From: Patiria pectinifera
Lineage: Eukaryota > Echinodermata > Asteroidea > Valvatida > Asterinidae
Length of the DNA: 64,000 bases
Assembly: GCA_029964075.1 (NCBI GenBank)
Contig: CM057130.1
Location: 5,890,001-5,954,000, forward strand
Direction of reading: 5' to 3'
Of the stretch, positions 20,455-32,417 are shown one piece after another. Positions within the stretch are counted from its first letter, which is position 1; the number at the start of each line of letters is the position of its first letter. The notes under the pieces are model-generated. The model searched no databases. It had not been told where the DNA came from and saw nothing but the letters and a program-made list of their open reading frames with translations. A program made the position numbers and the translations under genes.

Positions 20455-20954
20455 NNNNNNNNNNNNNNNNNNNNNNNNNNNNNNNNNNNNNNNNNNNNNN
20501 NNNNNNNNNNNNNNNNNNNNNNNNNNNNNNNNNNNNNNNNNNNNNNNNNNNNNNNNNNNNNNNNNNNNNNNNNNNNNNNNNNNNNNNNNNNNNNNNNNNN
20601 NNNNNNNNNNNNNNNNNNNNNNNNNNNNNNNNNNNNNNNNNNNNNNNNNNNNNNNNNNNNNNNNNNNNNNNNNNNNNNNNNNNNNNNNNNNNNNNNNNNN
20701 NNNNNNNNNNNNNNNNNNNNNNNNNNNNNNNNNNNNNNNNNNNNNNNNNNNNNNNNNNNNNNNNNNNNNNNNNNNNNNNNNNNNNNNNNNNNNNNNNNNN
20801 NNNNNNNNNNNNNNNNNNNNNNNNNNNNNNNNNNNNNNNNNNNNNNNNNNNNNNNNNNNNNNNNNNNNNNNNNNNNNNNNNNNNNNNNNNNNNNNNNNNN
20901 NNNNNNNNNNNNNNNNNNNNNNNNNNNNNNNNNNNNNNNNNNNNNNNNNNNNNN
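20455..20954. other. Assembly gap, exactly 500 N
   Basis: A run of 500 N. A round length suggests a placeholder of unknown true size. It lies between a retroelement fragment and the incomplete catalase gene, so it can hide missing exons; reading frames drawn across it are meaningless. Confidence 1.
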
Positions 20955-22807
20955 GACATATTGATTAGCAAAGTTGGGATAGTTAGCTGAGAACCGTTCA
21001 CGTGCATTTCACATTGCATAACATTTTGGCTGGTTATTGTTTTTTCCCTAGCAAATATTTGATGTGCTTAGCAGCTTGATAAAATTGACCTCTGGATTGA
21101 ACATCAGAAATAATTATTTATACCAGGCTTGCAGTGGTAAAAATAAATCGGCGTATTGTACATGTTTGCTTTTGTAAAATTTACCCAGATGCCTGCAATA
21201 TTACTTTTGATTTTGTACTCATCCGGGCATTTTAACAAATTTCGCTGGTTCCCCCTCAATCAATAATGTAGAAACTCAAAGTTGTCTCGCACGCACATTC
21301 GGTACTGATTTGTCATCAAAAGTGGCAGCTTCGAGATTCGCTTCGGTCAGCAAAGAATTCGACAAAACTTGAGTTCTAAAGACACTGAAAATACATAGAA
21401 AGCAACCAAGATGACAGTAGTAAATACTCTGAGAGTATCTGCCTTTTTGGTTTCTGGTTTCTGACCTTTAACATCAAAGACTGCAGTACTTGACTTTCCG
21501 TGATTTTTTTTATCAGGATGAGTTGGATCAGTTTATATTTTATGGTAAATTTAGTGTATCTAACATTTTGGAGACCCGGTCATCTACATGTAATGTTACC
21601 TTCTCTCACAAAAGGCTAATACGGGGTACATTTGTGTAATATTTGAAGGCAACTTTTTCAAAGGTATGATTCTAATGATTCTCGTACTTCATTAAGATAA
21701 TCCAGAAATTCCAAAATCCTGTTAGAATTTAAAGTGAACTATCTCTGTCAATATACCTGAAGAAATTAAATGTCTCAAAAACAAGATCGTTTTGCCCCTC
21801 TCAAAGTGTTTTATGTATTAGATGTATTTCAAATTCCCAGTTGCAGTTCACATTCGTGAAACCAGAGTTAGCCTGACGTTAACACAGTACTATATTTACC
21901 GGTATCAGGAGAATACAAGTCCCCAAAATCATAGAAAAAAACTTAATTCATGTCATGAAACAGTAAAACAAGAACGATTCTCGGCGAGAATTTTGTACAG
22001 GCTTGAGGATGTAGCTGTATTCTAGTTTATTCCCCGTCCCAGTAGCCAAGCCACGTTGGCAGTTACGGCTAGTGATTCTCAAACTTTCTGCTGAGTTCAT
22101 TTTCTGAGGAAAAATCCTTGACCCCATAACAAATATTTGTCAAAGACTTGAATCTTTTCCACCACTGAATAGTGCATATTTTGGCTTTTGCAAATAAATT
22201 TTTCATCCTTTGAAAGGTTAAAGCCGAAAACAATAATCTGAGGCACAAAATGGTATGCTAGTTTGTTGGTAACGCTTGATGCACAGCAAAAAGGTTTAGG
22301 GTTAGGTTTTTCTATTCAGGGTGTCAAGGTATTTTTGGTGGTTGATCTTTTGAGGAATTTTGTAAGCTGGGCTATAAAAGTCGCCATCTATTGTTGCACA
22401 TTTCATTGGTACTAGTAGTAGTACTCTTGACAATGAGTGCATTGAGTTAGAAATATGCTTTAGTTCAAGCTGACCCCAGTGTTTGAAGTCACACGTTCCT
22501 TAAAATACTGAGACCCAGATGTCATTTTGGTATTTATTGTGCTGTTCTCCACCAAAAAAAAACAAAAAAACAGTCACTAGTGGATGCGATGCCATTGATC
22601 AAGATCTTTCTTTTGTAGATAAAATTGTCACCGAGTGCATTTTGAACACTCTTCGAGAGTAATTTGTCTTCTAATGCCTATCCATCATCCTGCACAATGT
22701 AAATCTCCCAAAACCAACTTTAGGATTTTGAAACATGTCGGCTGGGATTGCTAAAGTTGGGCACTTTTCATACCCTAGACTACAAAGTTATGTACAGATC
22801 CTAAACT
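20955..22807. other. Non-coding stretch
   Basis: AT-rich, no exon-like segment seen. In particular I found none of the conserved N-terminal catalase motifs here. Confidence 0.5.
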
Positions 22808-22811
22808 TTAA

Positions 22812-23343
22812 AGGGAATATACAACAATTGCAAACATCGAAAAATAAAAAAAAAAAAGTTTTACCAAGTTATAATACTAGGATTACTAGGATGTTGGTAA
22901 ATGATAAAAGCAAGCATTGCACCATTATGGTGGTGTGAAGTTATTTTCAGAAAATTTTTATTTTGTTTACATTTTCAAAACGGGGTCCAGAACCCAGAAA
23001 AAGAAAACCTAAAAATTTTTCTACTGCTCAAATCCTGCCATTTTTTTTTTTTTTTTTTTGTTTTTTTTTGGTTACATGTTTCATGATCGGGTGAGCAGGC
23101 CAGCCAGCAGCTTCTCTTCCCGTGCCTTACAATTTTCCATCATCTATAAATTGATCCATTTTGTCTTTTGTGGAGTCAGGGATCCAGACTACTGAAACAT
23201 TTTTGTTTTTTCTTGGTTTTTCCAATCTTTTCGAACACAAAACTTCAAAAATGTCAGTGTAACAATATTTGATCTATATATACTAACCCCTCAAATAGTT
23301 CATTTCTGAAAATTACATCAAAAACCAATGATGTACATTCCCT
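22812..23343 (-). mobile_element. TTAA MITE family 3, copy A
   Basis: Starts AGGGAATATACAACA after TTAA (22808-22811) and ends with the inverted terminus ...ATTCCCT followed by TTCA, a one-base change of TTAA. The internal text (CTGAAAATTACA, GTCAGGGATCCAGACTAC) matches copies B, C and D; it is in the same orientation as C. A long T run at 23041-23059 is copy-specific. Confidence 0.7.
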
Positions 23344-24192
23344 TTCAAGGTAAATTTTTGAAAATATTAGTGATCACAATCCTTGGCCACTTGCATGTAT
23401 TGCTTTGCATGGTGTATATTTTTAGAAAATTATCTTTTTTTGTTGGGTCTAACATTGATATAAATGTACATGTATTGCTCATAGGCATACATTGTACTGT
23501 TGTTCAAATTTCGTATCTATTTCAAGTGTCTACATTTACACCCCCCCCCCAAAAGGTAGATAAATCGGGTAAGTTGTTTCAAATGGACACCCATGTACAT
23601 GCACATGTGCATGTAACATGCCAGCCAATTATGGAAAAAGTTACTGCTCAAAGGTCACAAGATCAGACCAAACAAGCCCTTGATCATTGGAATGGCCTTT
23701 GGCAATTTTTCGTAATGGCAGAACTTTGAAATGTATACGCAGTGTTCTTATATTGCTGTGCCTACGTGCTAATTCTCCACTGGTGTTGTCTATATTTACA
23801 ACAAGGTCATGTGTCACCCTAGCTCTATGCAGCATTCAGCCTTGCCTGGTGCGTGTGTTATCAGTTGTGTTGCACTTTGGAATTACTGTTCATTTGTGAT
23901 AATGCAACCAGACCTTCATTTGTAATCTACCATTTAATAACATGCGAGTCATTTTGATTTTGTCAGAATTCTATTAATGGACATACAGTTGGCGTGTACA
24001 TATTCACATACTTTTTTTGTACTTGCATATGTGCATATTCTATAATAATTATAATAATACATGAACAAAAGCAAATATAAGGACAATTCCAGTGTCATGT
24101 AATGTCCACGACAAAGCTTTCAGTGAGTGAACCTGAAAATGTATTTTTCAAATCTTACTCCATCTGTCATCTAGTCATCAATTAGACCATGG

Positions 24193-24290
24193 TGCCTATT
24201 ACTCACTGTGGCACCCCAAACTGCCCACGTAATTTTTTTTCCTAGGAGGCAAACTGCCCTGCCTGTTACTCACTGTAGTGCCCCAAACCT
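24193..24290 (+). repeat. Two-unit duplication, 67-bp period
   Basis: TGCCTATTACTCACTG at 24193 and TGCCTGTTACTCACTG at 24260, each followed by a G-CACCCCAAAC or GCCCCAAACC stretch. Confidence 0.55.
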
Positions 24291-24449
24291 CCTGAGTACT
24301 CTATGGTGGTTTGATTAATTCTTCAGTGAGTATTAACACAATGTAATACAATTTAGTACAGGTGCTATACACATGCAATGGACATCTGTCAATGTATACT
24401 TTTACACTTGTCTGCTATTATTACATGTGTTGACATGCAATGCCCCTAA

Positions 24450-24680
24450 CCCTGCTGAATCCAACAGGATCCAAGTATATCATAAACCCGTAGAGCCTGT
24501 TGGATTGAGCAGTAAACCCCTTGTACAAATGTACATGTACATGTTCAGAGTCGGATTCTGATAAATAATGCCAAGTTGGACTCTGTTGGATCCAGCAGAC
24601 AACTAAAAATAAGGCACAATTGGATTCTGTTGGATTGAGTCGCAAGTAACCGTTGGACTCTGTTGGATTTAGCAAGGTAG
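24450..24680 (+). repeat. Degenerate repeat of TTGGATTCTGTTGGATT
   Basis: The word TGTTGGAT(T/C) recurs at least five times with variable spacing, with inverted forms (AATCCAACAGGATCC) at the left end. The overlapping minus-strand frames show the LNPTESN repeat because of this. Confidence 0.6.
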
Positions 24681-25496
24681 TCCTGAGGAACCCTTAGTTT
24701 TATAGGCTGATTGAACATCATGCACAACACTGTCCTAGTCGTACTAACTATAAATGTTTTGTTTGCTGTTGAAGTGCTGAAATTTGTTTTGGGAATTGTC
24801 TTGCTTTCCTTTAAAAATTCAAAACCTGTCTCCCTAAATTTTGTCTGGATTTGGGAACTTCATGTAGACTTTCTGGAAACTTCTATAAATGTTCCACCCT
24901 GTCTGAAAGATAAAAGCAACCTATTGCCTTTGACTTGTAGTTGTAAAAAGTATCTGATAATCTTCGACCTTTGCAATCATTGTCGTCTACAATGGAGGTT
25001 ACCGGCTTATCAGTGAAAAGTCAGCCTCACAAGTAAAGTTTTAGGCATGTTGCATGTGTACAGGATTGTGTCTGACAACACAGTTCACTCTGAATATTCA
25101 TTAAACAGAATTATAAAATACCATGAAAATAATGTAAATGAAATGTACATTGAATACTTCTCTTTTATTTTCCCTCTTTTATTGCAAAGAAAAAGACCCT
25201 TGTTAAAAATACACTTGTAACTTGAGGATGTGTACTTGTTAAGTGATCATTTTGTTGAAAGGCAATATGAGCTACATCACTTATGCCAGGATAGTTGTTG
25301 GCTGGGAAATAGAGTAAGTACTTGAAATGAAATTTAATCATCAAATGAATTTAAAGAGGCTTGTGTGTTGCTATATTTACGGCTTCACGCTATAACCACA
25401 GCACCAAGGGGGCTATTTATCACCAGATATCTGCCTGTCCCATTGACGAAGTGTAAAAGTTATTCTGATTGTAACCTTTTTTCTCTTTATTGACAG

Positions 25497-25607
25497 ACTG
25501 ACCAAGGCATCCGCAACCTGAATGCAGCCCAGGCTGATGCTCTGGCCTCTAGCGACCCTGACTACGCCATCCGTGATCTGCACAATGCCATCGCCACCAA
25601 CAACTTT
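25497..25607 (+). CDS. CAT: Catalase exon (first visible)
   Basis: 111 bp, phase 0 both ends; acceptor ATTGACAG, donor GTAAGT. It encodes [16 protein letters not shown] through NAIATNNF. An upstream exon must supply the preceding residues. Confidence 0.92.
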
Positions 25608-28600
25608 GTAAGTATCAAACACTATAATCTCAAGAGTCTGAGAATGTTTGTGACCCGCTCCACAAAAAAAGGGTAGTTATGTCGCAAAATAGTCAAATTG
25701 AGTTATATACATGGTTGGAAAGCCCATGACGTAAGCTTTCATTTGGTATATAATACAGCTTCATAGCCCGTCCCGTTCTGGAGATATAACATATTTACAT
25801 ATTAATTACTTCCTTGGAGTTCGAATTTTATGACTGAACCTAAACAGGCTTTGAAATGGACTCAAAATTGTAGTTTTTCCCCCACTTTTTTTCTCTCTCT
25901 ATCTCGGCAGCCATCTTGGAGCGTGAAGCTGCAGGTCATGACCTTTGAGCAGGCAGAGAAGCACAGGGACAATCCATTTGACTTGACCAAGGTATGGTGG
26001 TTTGCACAAATGCCTGTATTTGACAAATAACTGTGTTTTACAAATTCCTGTGTTGCACATAAAGTCTGTGTTATCTGTGCATACACACTCGATGCCCCTA
26101 ATTCATAAGAGCTCTGACAGTGCCTGCTCGAACTCTCTCGGGTGCATAAAGTACGAAGCAGGCACATTTAAGTTGAGGGTCCGAGTCCTTCTTTGTAACT
26201 CCCTACTTGTAATCGAGTGAAGGGTACTTGTGCACAATGTCCACTGGCCTGTTCACGTCACCCATGATCCAAGAACAAGCGTGAAATGATTTTGAAAGCT
26301 GCGGGCCAACGAAATCGTATTCAGGCATGAGTGACGTGATTGTGCCATGTAACCTATTTTGACCTTTGACCCCATAGCTGTAGGTCAGATGAAGAGGTCA
26401 CCATGGACATTTTGTAATGTTTGACCAAGGCCAACATGTTGACAGCGCTACTTTTGTCATTTGAGCTTCTTTGAAATTGGACCTATCTTGACCTTTGACC
26501 CCATAACTGTAGGTCAGACGAAGAGGTCACCATGGACATTTCTTAATGTTTGACCAAGGCCAACATGTACACAGCGCTACTGTTATCATTTGAGCTTATT
26601 TCAAATTTGATGTTATTTTGACCTTGACCCCATGATGAGCTTTGACCCCAGCTTGGTCATGTGACATGTTGGAGCTGGGCTACTGATATTTTTGACAAAG
26701 TTTGGTTGAGATCGGTCAACATATGTAGGAGCAATAGACAATGTCAACGTTTGTTACTAACTAACTAACTCACTAATGGAGAGACACGATGATTTGTTAA
26801 GTTGCTATCCGCAGCTAAGAAAAGAAAAATGGTGTTTGCAGTGATATGTTACTGTTAGTTTTTGTTTTCAAGAGCCTTTGCTTTGTCTTTATACATCAAT
26901 GGATCCTGGTGAAAATGTTGTGACAACTGTGAAGTGTGGGTATATCAAGGCCATACATTTTTTTTTTTTTTTGGGGGGGGGAGGTTTTCAAACCGTTCCA
27001 TTATTAGTTGTACTTGCTGCAAATCATTTGCATGGTTAGCTTTTCCCCCCGTTGCCATAGGTCTGGTCCCAGAAGGAGTACCCACTCATCCCCGTCGGCA
27101 AGATGGTGCTCAACCTCAACCCCAGGAACTACTTTGCCGAAGTGGAGCAGATCGCCTTTGCCCCGGCTCACATGATTCCCGGCATCGAGCCCTCACCTGA
27201 CAAGATGCTGCAGGTTGGTTGTTAGTTTACAGCATCACGTTTTGTTTGTTTGATGAGTTGACCTGGATCAACTTGGGTTCATCCTAACCCCCTAGGCTCT
27301 TTTGGCTAGGAACCATCCTCAATCCTGCAAAATCCTCCAATTGCCACCATGTAAAAATTGGAGTCTGCCTCAATCCTCCAAAATCATCTGTTATTTGTTG
27401 AATCTGTTCAATGGAAGGGCGACCATTGCCTCAATCCTTCAAACTCCTCCAACAACCGATGTTAATAGGTTGGGGGCAATGCCAATGACATTCAGAAGCA
27501 GTGTGGTTGATATCGAGCATAATGCAGGGCTCACTTATGTATGAATGAACAATAAACAATGCTGGGTACATCCTACGGACTCGAACACAGTGCATCCTTG
27601 CAAAATCAACTGACAAATTATTTTTTGTCATTCAGCCTCAATCCTCCAAAATCTTTCAAAACTGCCCGGAGGTTTTTTTGACAAACTGTGCTCTCTATGT
27701 CATGTGATTTTGTTTTGTCTAATTCCAGAAGTCAATTTTAGTACTAAAACAATATCCAATTGCCTGGTATCCTACAGGGACGTCTTTTCTCCTACCCTGA
27801 TACGCACCGCCACCGCCTGGGAACCAACTACCTTCAGATCCCGGTCAACTGCCCTTACAAGGCCAAGACTCGCAACTACCAGCGGGACGGACCACAGTGC
27901 GTCACCGACAACCAGAGTGAGTCGAGAGCTCATATCTTACAAACTCCTTCCTATACGCAGTGTCTCAGAAAAAGTACAAAAGTTTCACCTGGTCAAGGTT
28001 TGGGCAAAGTGGCACGAGGCAATATTTACAGGCAACACGGAGGACATCAAATGCTATAAAGGAACTCTTGAAAAGATGAAAGTTATTTTCCCAGTAGTAA
28101 ATGGAACTGCCTCATAAACTAATACACAGAATTCAAATTTGCCGGTGTTTTGTTTTTCCTTCTTGGAGATGGCCTGGAATGAATAAGTTCTTTTAATTTG
28201 TTGTAATTCATTATTGGCATGCTTTCTGGACTCTCTAGTATGAAAATAAGCTTGTGAAAGGGTATAATTTGCAACTATTTTTGATTCGTAGTCTCGTAGA
28301 GTAGTTCTTACATGTAGGAATATCACCTTAAAGGGCCTTAATATATCTGTTTTAAAACTAATAAGGTCCGATCGTACAACGTCAAAGTACCACCTGACTT
28401 TCTGGTTTACCGGTTATTGGCCACCATTGCAGTAGGCAAGCGTTTGGTTAGCAACCAAGCTGTACATTGCAAAGTAGAGGGTAGGGCTTACGTTCACGTA
28501 AATAACCACAAATTCCTGATGCAAAGGGTCACTACCTGTGCTGTGTACGGTCGTCATAATCTTGACGACCCAATACTGGGTGTTGGCTCAGTTTTTTTCT

Positions 28601-30710
28601 CAATTTTACCATCCATGAGATGATGACAGCTTAGAAAGCGTGCTTACGACCTACTGGGCACAGTGCTATACGATCTTTGCCTACTACAATGGCGACGGAT
28701 GCAGGCTGGATCATGTAGGTTTGTCAGAGAGCCACGAGTACTGCAATCAATCACTATTTTTTATGACGCCATTTTGGGGGGTTTGTTTTTGTGACAGCTG
28801 GAGCTCCCAACTACTTCCCCAACAGCTTCAATGGGCCCCAGGACGACATGAAGTACGCCCAGCAAACCTTCCATTGCTCTGGCGATGTGGCTCGCTACAA
28901 CACCAAGGATGACGACAACTTCACCCAGCCGGGCAACCTGTGGAACAACGTGCTGACCCCTGCCGACCAGGACGCGCTGGTCTCCAACATGGCCGGACAT
29001 CTCAAGAATGCCCAGGAGTTCATCCAGAAGCGAGCAGTATGTTCCCTCCTTCTCTCTTTCTGTATTGACCCCACCCCCTCATAGAGGGCCAGTGATGTTC
29101 CCTTCCCACTTGCCAGTCAACCACCAATCAGATTATGGATTTTGGTCATGTGACCACAATAGCTGAGACAAACTCAGTCAAAGGGCCATTCAAAGTCATC
29201 AATGTTTTACATTTTGATTTCCCTCCCCCCCCCATTTGTTTTGACCCTCCCATCCTCTCCAATTTTTGATCTTAAGAAATTGAATTGCTATTCAGAACAA
29301 TCAAAATACAAGTATGCCAAGTTCAGTGATAGTGTGTTGAAGTTGTGGGTCTGCCCCTCCTGTACATGTGCCCAGATGAGTTTTTGTGTTTTAACGCGTG
29401 ATAGGATGTTGGAAATGACTTATTACAATCTACATGGACACAGATATGACCGTACTTCTGTCTTTTTTTTGCAACGGATGAGGCTGTGCCTCTCGTGTGC
29501 ACTTGTGGAAAAAGAGTCCAAACACATTTTTTTTTTTTTAATTTTCAGTTATTTTCCTTCACCCACCAACCTACATTTTTGAGAAAAAAATTTGAAAAAC
29601 AAAAATTTGATAATTTTGAGTGGCGCCTTTTATCAACAGATTTCAGCTACATCCCTAAAGTCAGTGCACTCTATTTGGTACAAAATTATCAGTGTGAAAT
29701 TCCTTGAGGAAAGTAACCCAAAGATATGGACAGTGACTTGAAAATGTGTAATTTGGACTTGAACTTGTGTCTTTCTATTTGAACAGGTTGAGAACTGGTC
29801 TCAGTGTGATAAGGAGTGGGGCCGTCGCCTGCAGGCTGCTCTGGACGAACACAAGGCAAACGCTGTAAGTTGACACCAACGGGAACAAGAAAATATGTAG
29901 TTTTGCCTAATTTTTCCTGTTTTTTGTTTTGCTTTGCATGTGATGTAAAGCATAGTGAGCCTACATGTATGTACACTAATAACTTGTTTTCATGTTCATC
30001 GAGTGTTTACCATATATGGTGGCCACTGTACTTTAACATTTGCGCACTTTAGGGACATCCCTTGTTTTTGTTGGTAACTTCCCTTTGTGAAGAGTTTGTG
30101 TGTTCTAATACAAATAATAAAAGGCCAAAAGGGCCAAAATACATTCATTAAGGATTTTGCCGAGTTTGACAAAATGCACGAGGGCCAATTTTTGAAATTC
30201 TTGTTTTTGTGGAATCCTTTCCAACACATTTGTTTTTGAATTTGGGCGATTCACAACGCAGTGCACAACCAAGAGTTTGCCATGGTTTCCATTTTTCAAG
30301 TTAATGGTCAACAAAACATGGCCCATTTTAATGAGTATCAGGAGACAAACTTGAGCTAATTTGTTATAGATTGGGGCATAGCGTTCCGCCGCCTTACAAA
30401 AAAACACCATATTGATAAAAAAAAAGGGCAAACATATTCTCGAATCATATGCTTAAGAAACTACTGACCGGACAAACTAACAATTTCAAATGTCCCACGC
30501 TGCGAATTTGTTGACCATCTCCCACAATGCACTGGGAAAAATGATTGCTCCGTGGCAAACTCTTGGTGGCGCACTGCATTGTGAATTGCCCGAATTCAAG
30601 TCCTGGAAATGTTTGGGATTTCCTTTAAAAAAAAAATCAGTTTGTAGTAAGTGACGTATTCTGATTCCTTTTTCTTCCCGCAGGCGAAGGCAGCCGTGGC
30701 CAAGATGTAA
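25497..30710 (+). CDS. CAT: Catalase, C-terminal seven exons (5' part not visible)
   Basis: Gene-level entry for exons 25497-25607, 25911-25991, 27061-27213, 27778-27916, 28798-29036, 29787-29864 and 30684-30710; 275 residues, all junctions in frame. Catalase breaks H2O2 into water and oxygen in peroxisomes using heme. Visible hallmarks: TDQGIRNL, the [21 protein letters not shown] block, the proximal heme-ligand segment [14 protein letters not shown] with its Tyr, and NYQRDGPQC. The last three residues, AKM, fit the peroxisomal PTS1 consensus (S/A/C)(K/R/H)(L/M). A full catalase is about 510-530 residues, so roughly the first 235, including the distal His and Asn of the active site, are missing from this window. 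They may lie in the 500-N gap or before it, be misassembled, or the locus may be a truncated duplicate. The exons look intact and under constraint. Confidence 0.95.
25911..25991 (+). CDS. CAT: Catalase exon
   Basis: 81 bp, phase 0; acceptor CTCGGCAG, donor [24 protein letters not shown] followed by NPFDLTK, part of the conserved catalase barrel. Confidence 0.93.
26353..26640 (+). repeat. Tandem repeat, about 129-bp period, in a catalase intron
   Basis: Two full units and a partial third start near 26353, 26482 and 26612 with CTAT(T/C)TTGACCTTTGACC, and share GAGGTCACCATGGACATT and GCCAACATGT. GACCTTTGACC words also occur near 13740, suggesting a dispersed family. Confidence 0.75.
27061..27213 (+). 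CDS. CAT: Catalase exon
   Basis: 153 bp, phase 0; acceptor TTGCCATAG, donor GTTGGT. It encodes [19 protein letters not shown], then [11 protein letters not shown] and [12 protein letters not shown], all strongly conserved in animal catalases. Confidence 0.95.
27286..27690 (+). repeat. CCTCAATCCTCCAAAATCC repeat, copy 1
   Basis: Lies in a catalase intron. It starts AACCCCCTAGGC and ends with a GCCCGGAGG-like part; scattered CTCAATCCTCCAAAATC words run through it. A second copy is at 54016-54450. Confidence 0.6.
27778..27916 (+). CDS. CAT: Catalase exon with proximal heme-ligand segment
   Basis: 139 bp, phase 0 to phase 1; acceptor ATCCTACAG, donor GTGAGT at 27917. [14 protein letters not shown] is the catalase proximal heme signature; its Tyr binds the heme iron. 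NYQRDGPQC follows. Confidence 0.95.
28798..29036 (+). CDS. CAT: Catalase exon
   Basis: 239 bp, phase 1 to phase 0; acceptor TTGTGACAG, donor [37 protein letters not shown] and [15 protein letters not shown] belong to the wrapping and C-terminal helical domains. Confidence 0.94.
29787..29864 (+). CDS. CAT: Catalase exon
   Basis: 78 bp, phase 0; acceptor TTTGAACAG, donor [25 protein letters not shown]: the variable C-terminal helix region, less conserved than the upstream exons. Confidence 0.88.
30236..30599. mobile_element. Inverted-repeat element in the last catalase intron
   Basis: Arms 30236-30284 and 30551-30599 are inverted copies: GGGCGATTCACAACGCAGTGC at one side and its near complement at the other, plus the shared AAGAGTTTGCCA. 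If the element proper begins at GGGC, the flanks GAATTT and GAATTC could be a slightly changed target duplication. 364 bp, no coding capacity. Confidence 0.65.
30684..30710 (+). CDS. CAT: Catalase last exon with PTS1-like end
   Basis: 27 bp; acceptor TTCCCGCAG, then AKAAVAKM and TAA at 30708-30710. C-terminal AKM fits the peroxisomal targeting consensus, whereas mammalian catalase ends in the non-canonical KANL. Confidence 0.85.
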   Translation, partial: AKAAVAKM

Positions 30711-30906
30711 ACGGATGCACCAAGTAAGCTTGAAGCTGATTGGCCAGTCCCAAACTGGTTTCATCACATTTGACCAATAATATCAGAGCTTAAAACTAAC
30801 AACTCTTATCTGCATAAATTGGAGCAAAGGTAGCCTTTCAATTTTAGTTACACAACACGAAAAACAAAATACTGGCACAATACGTGGATCAACTACCAAG
30901 AATTTG

Positions 30907-30912
30907 AATAAA
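30907..30912 (+). promoter_or_regulatory. Candidate catalase polyadenylation signal
   Basis: AATAAA, 197 bp after the stop codon. A second hexamer lies at 31893-31898. Confidence 0.5.
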
Positions 30913-32380
30913 ATCATTTTGCGAAAATGAAAACAAAGGTATTTACTTTAAAAAAAAAGAAGACAAACACTTCCATTAAAGATGCTGTAATTTCATACAG
31001 TGCCTTGAGCAGATTAAAAATGATACTGTTTTCCCGCTTGCTTTTCTGACGGTTGTTTTTGAAAAAGTTGTTTGAGCTTTGCTGATTAAAGGCACTGCCT
31101 GTAATGTACGTAAACCGTAATTATTTTGTAGATTTTAGGATTCTAAAAATATTTTATCAAATGATTTTTATTTTTCAAATATACTGAAATGTTTTTTTTT
31201 TTCTTTTTGTCATAAAAAAATTATATTGCTGACCATAGTAACATGATGTAGCAGTTGGATCAAAGCCTTAAAAAGAAAATTTTTGGTTTGATTTTTTTAA
31301 AGTTATGGTTTGGTGTATTAAATTTAGTACCTGGAAAATCTGTAGCTCAAGTTACTGCTGGCCCATTAGAAAAAGGATAATGTTAAAATATTTTTGAAGC
31401 TAAAAATTACCAATGGCATGACTTTGTTTCTAGCCTTCAAACATTTTTCATGCAATTACCATTTTAATACCACAAAAAATCAGTTTTGTTTGCTTAATAA
31501 TGTCATATTTTGATCCTGTACAGAAATTTTAATGATCAAAATCCCATTGATTTTTTTTTCCTTCTGCGGTGATGGATTTTTTTGTTAACAGTTTTAAGTG
31601 TGATCTCCTTTCATATATCGTAATAAAATTATTACAACATTAATCCAGAGATTATCTTACACATTTTTTACTGCAATATTGGGTGCTAGTATGTGGTTAA
31701 AATCATTGAATTGTTATGATTGATTGGTAATCATGGAGAGATTTTAAGGTTGGTTGTTCACATTTGCTGATACCGTCTTTATGGTAAATGATCGCTGGAA
31801 TAATACTCTGGGAAAAAAATTGTGCCAAGAAATGCTCTCATGTTGAATTTCACTCATTTTCCTATCATTCCAATGTACACTATATAATGAGAAATAAAAT
31901 GTAGCATTCAAATCAAATCATTGTGTTCATGTTTTTATTGTTCTCACCAGGGTCAATAAGTTACTTTTCAAATAAATTTGCTGGGCAATAAATTCTGCAA
32001 TACATAAGGGAATAAAAATATGTGCTTGCCCACTTTAAACAAGTATGTTTAAAACTGGCTAGGGGCCTGAACGCGGATAACGGCCCGAGCCGAAGGCGGG
32101 GGTCATCCCTGTCCGAGCTCTAAACCAGCTAGGGGTCTTAAACGGACTTGTTTAATACCGGCTAAACACATTTATTCCGATTTATGAATACCTTCCAGTA
32201 AAACAAGTCAAAAATTCACAAATTTCCAATGATTTTGTTGTGAAACGCCCCTCTGGCCGTGTCTGTGGACTGTCATGTGTCTCGCACGCATAGTGATAAA
32301 AATCTCCTTGTATGGAAATTGGCGTGCACGTTGTGTACTGCGTGATGTGGCGCAGACCGCAGTGGTGTTTTACCGGTGAG

Positions 32381-32417
32381 TTAGCGCTCTAGTAATTTAA
32401 TAAAGCTCTATGGTATT
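32381..32417 (+). repeat. Dispersed repeat (CTCTAGTAATTTAATA), copy 1
   Basis: Shares about 35 bp, TTAGCGCTCTAGTAATTTAA and GCTCTATGGTATT, with 51045-51082. Confidence 0.55.

Larger units (their letters stand above)
23348..25496. other. Non-coding stretch before the first visible catalase exon
   Basis: AT-rich with TACATGTACATG-like words (near 23464, 24530) and small tandem repeats (24193-24290 and 24450-24680). No catalase exon was found although the first visible exon needs at least one upstream. Confidence 0.5.

Noticed and set aside
20006..21019. Reading frames that cross the N run (20006-20968 plus, 20372-21019 minus)
   Set aside because: The middle is undetermined sequence, so only the part before 20455 on the plus strand can be interpreted.
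24421..24730. Minus-strand frames with repeated LNPTESN
   Set aside because: The peptide repeat is caused by a degenerate DNA repeat; no coding evidence.
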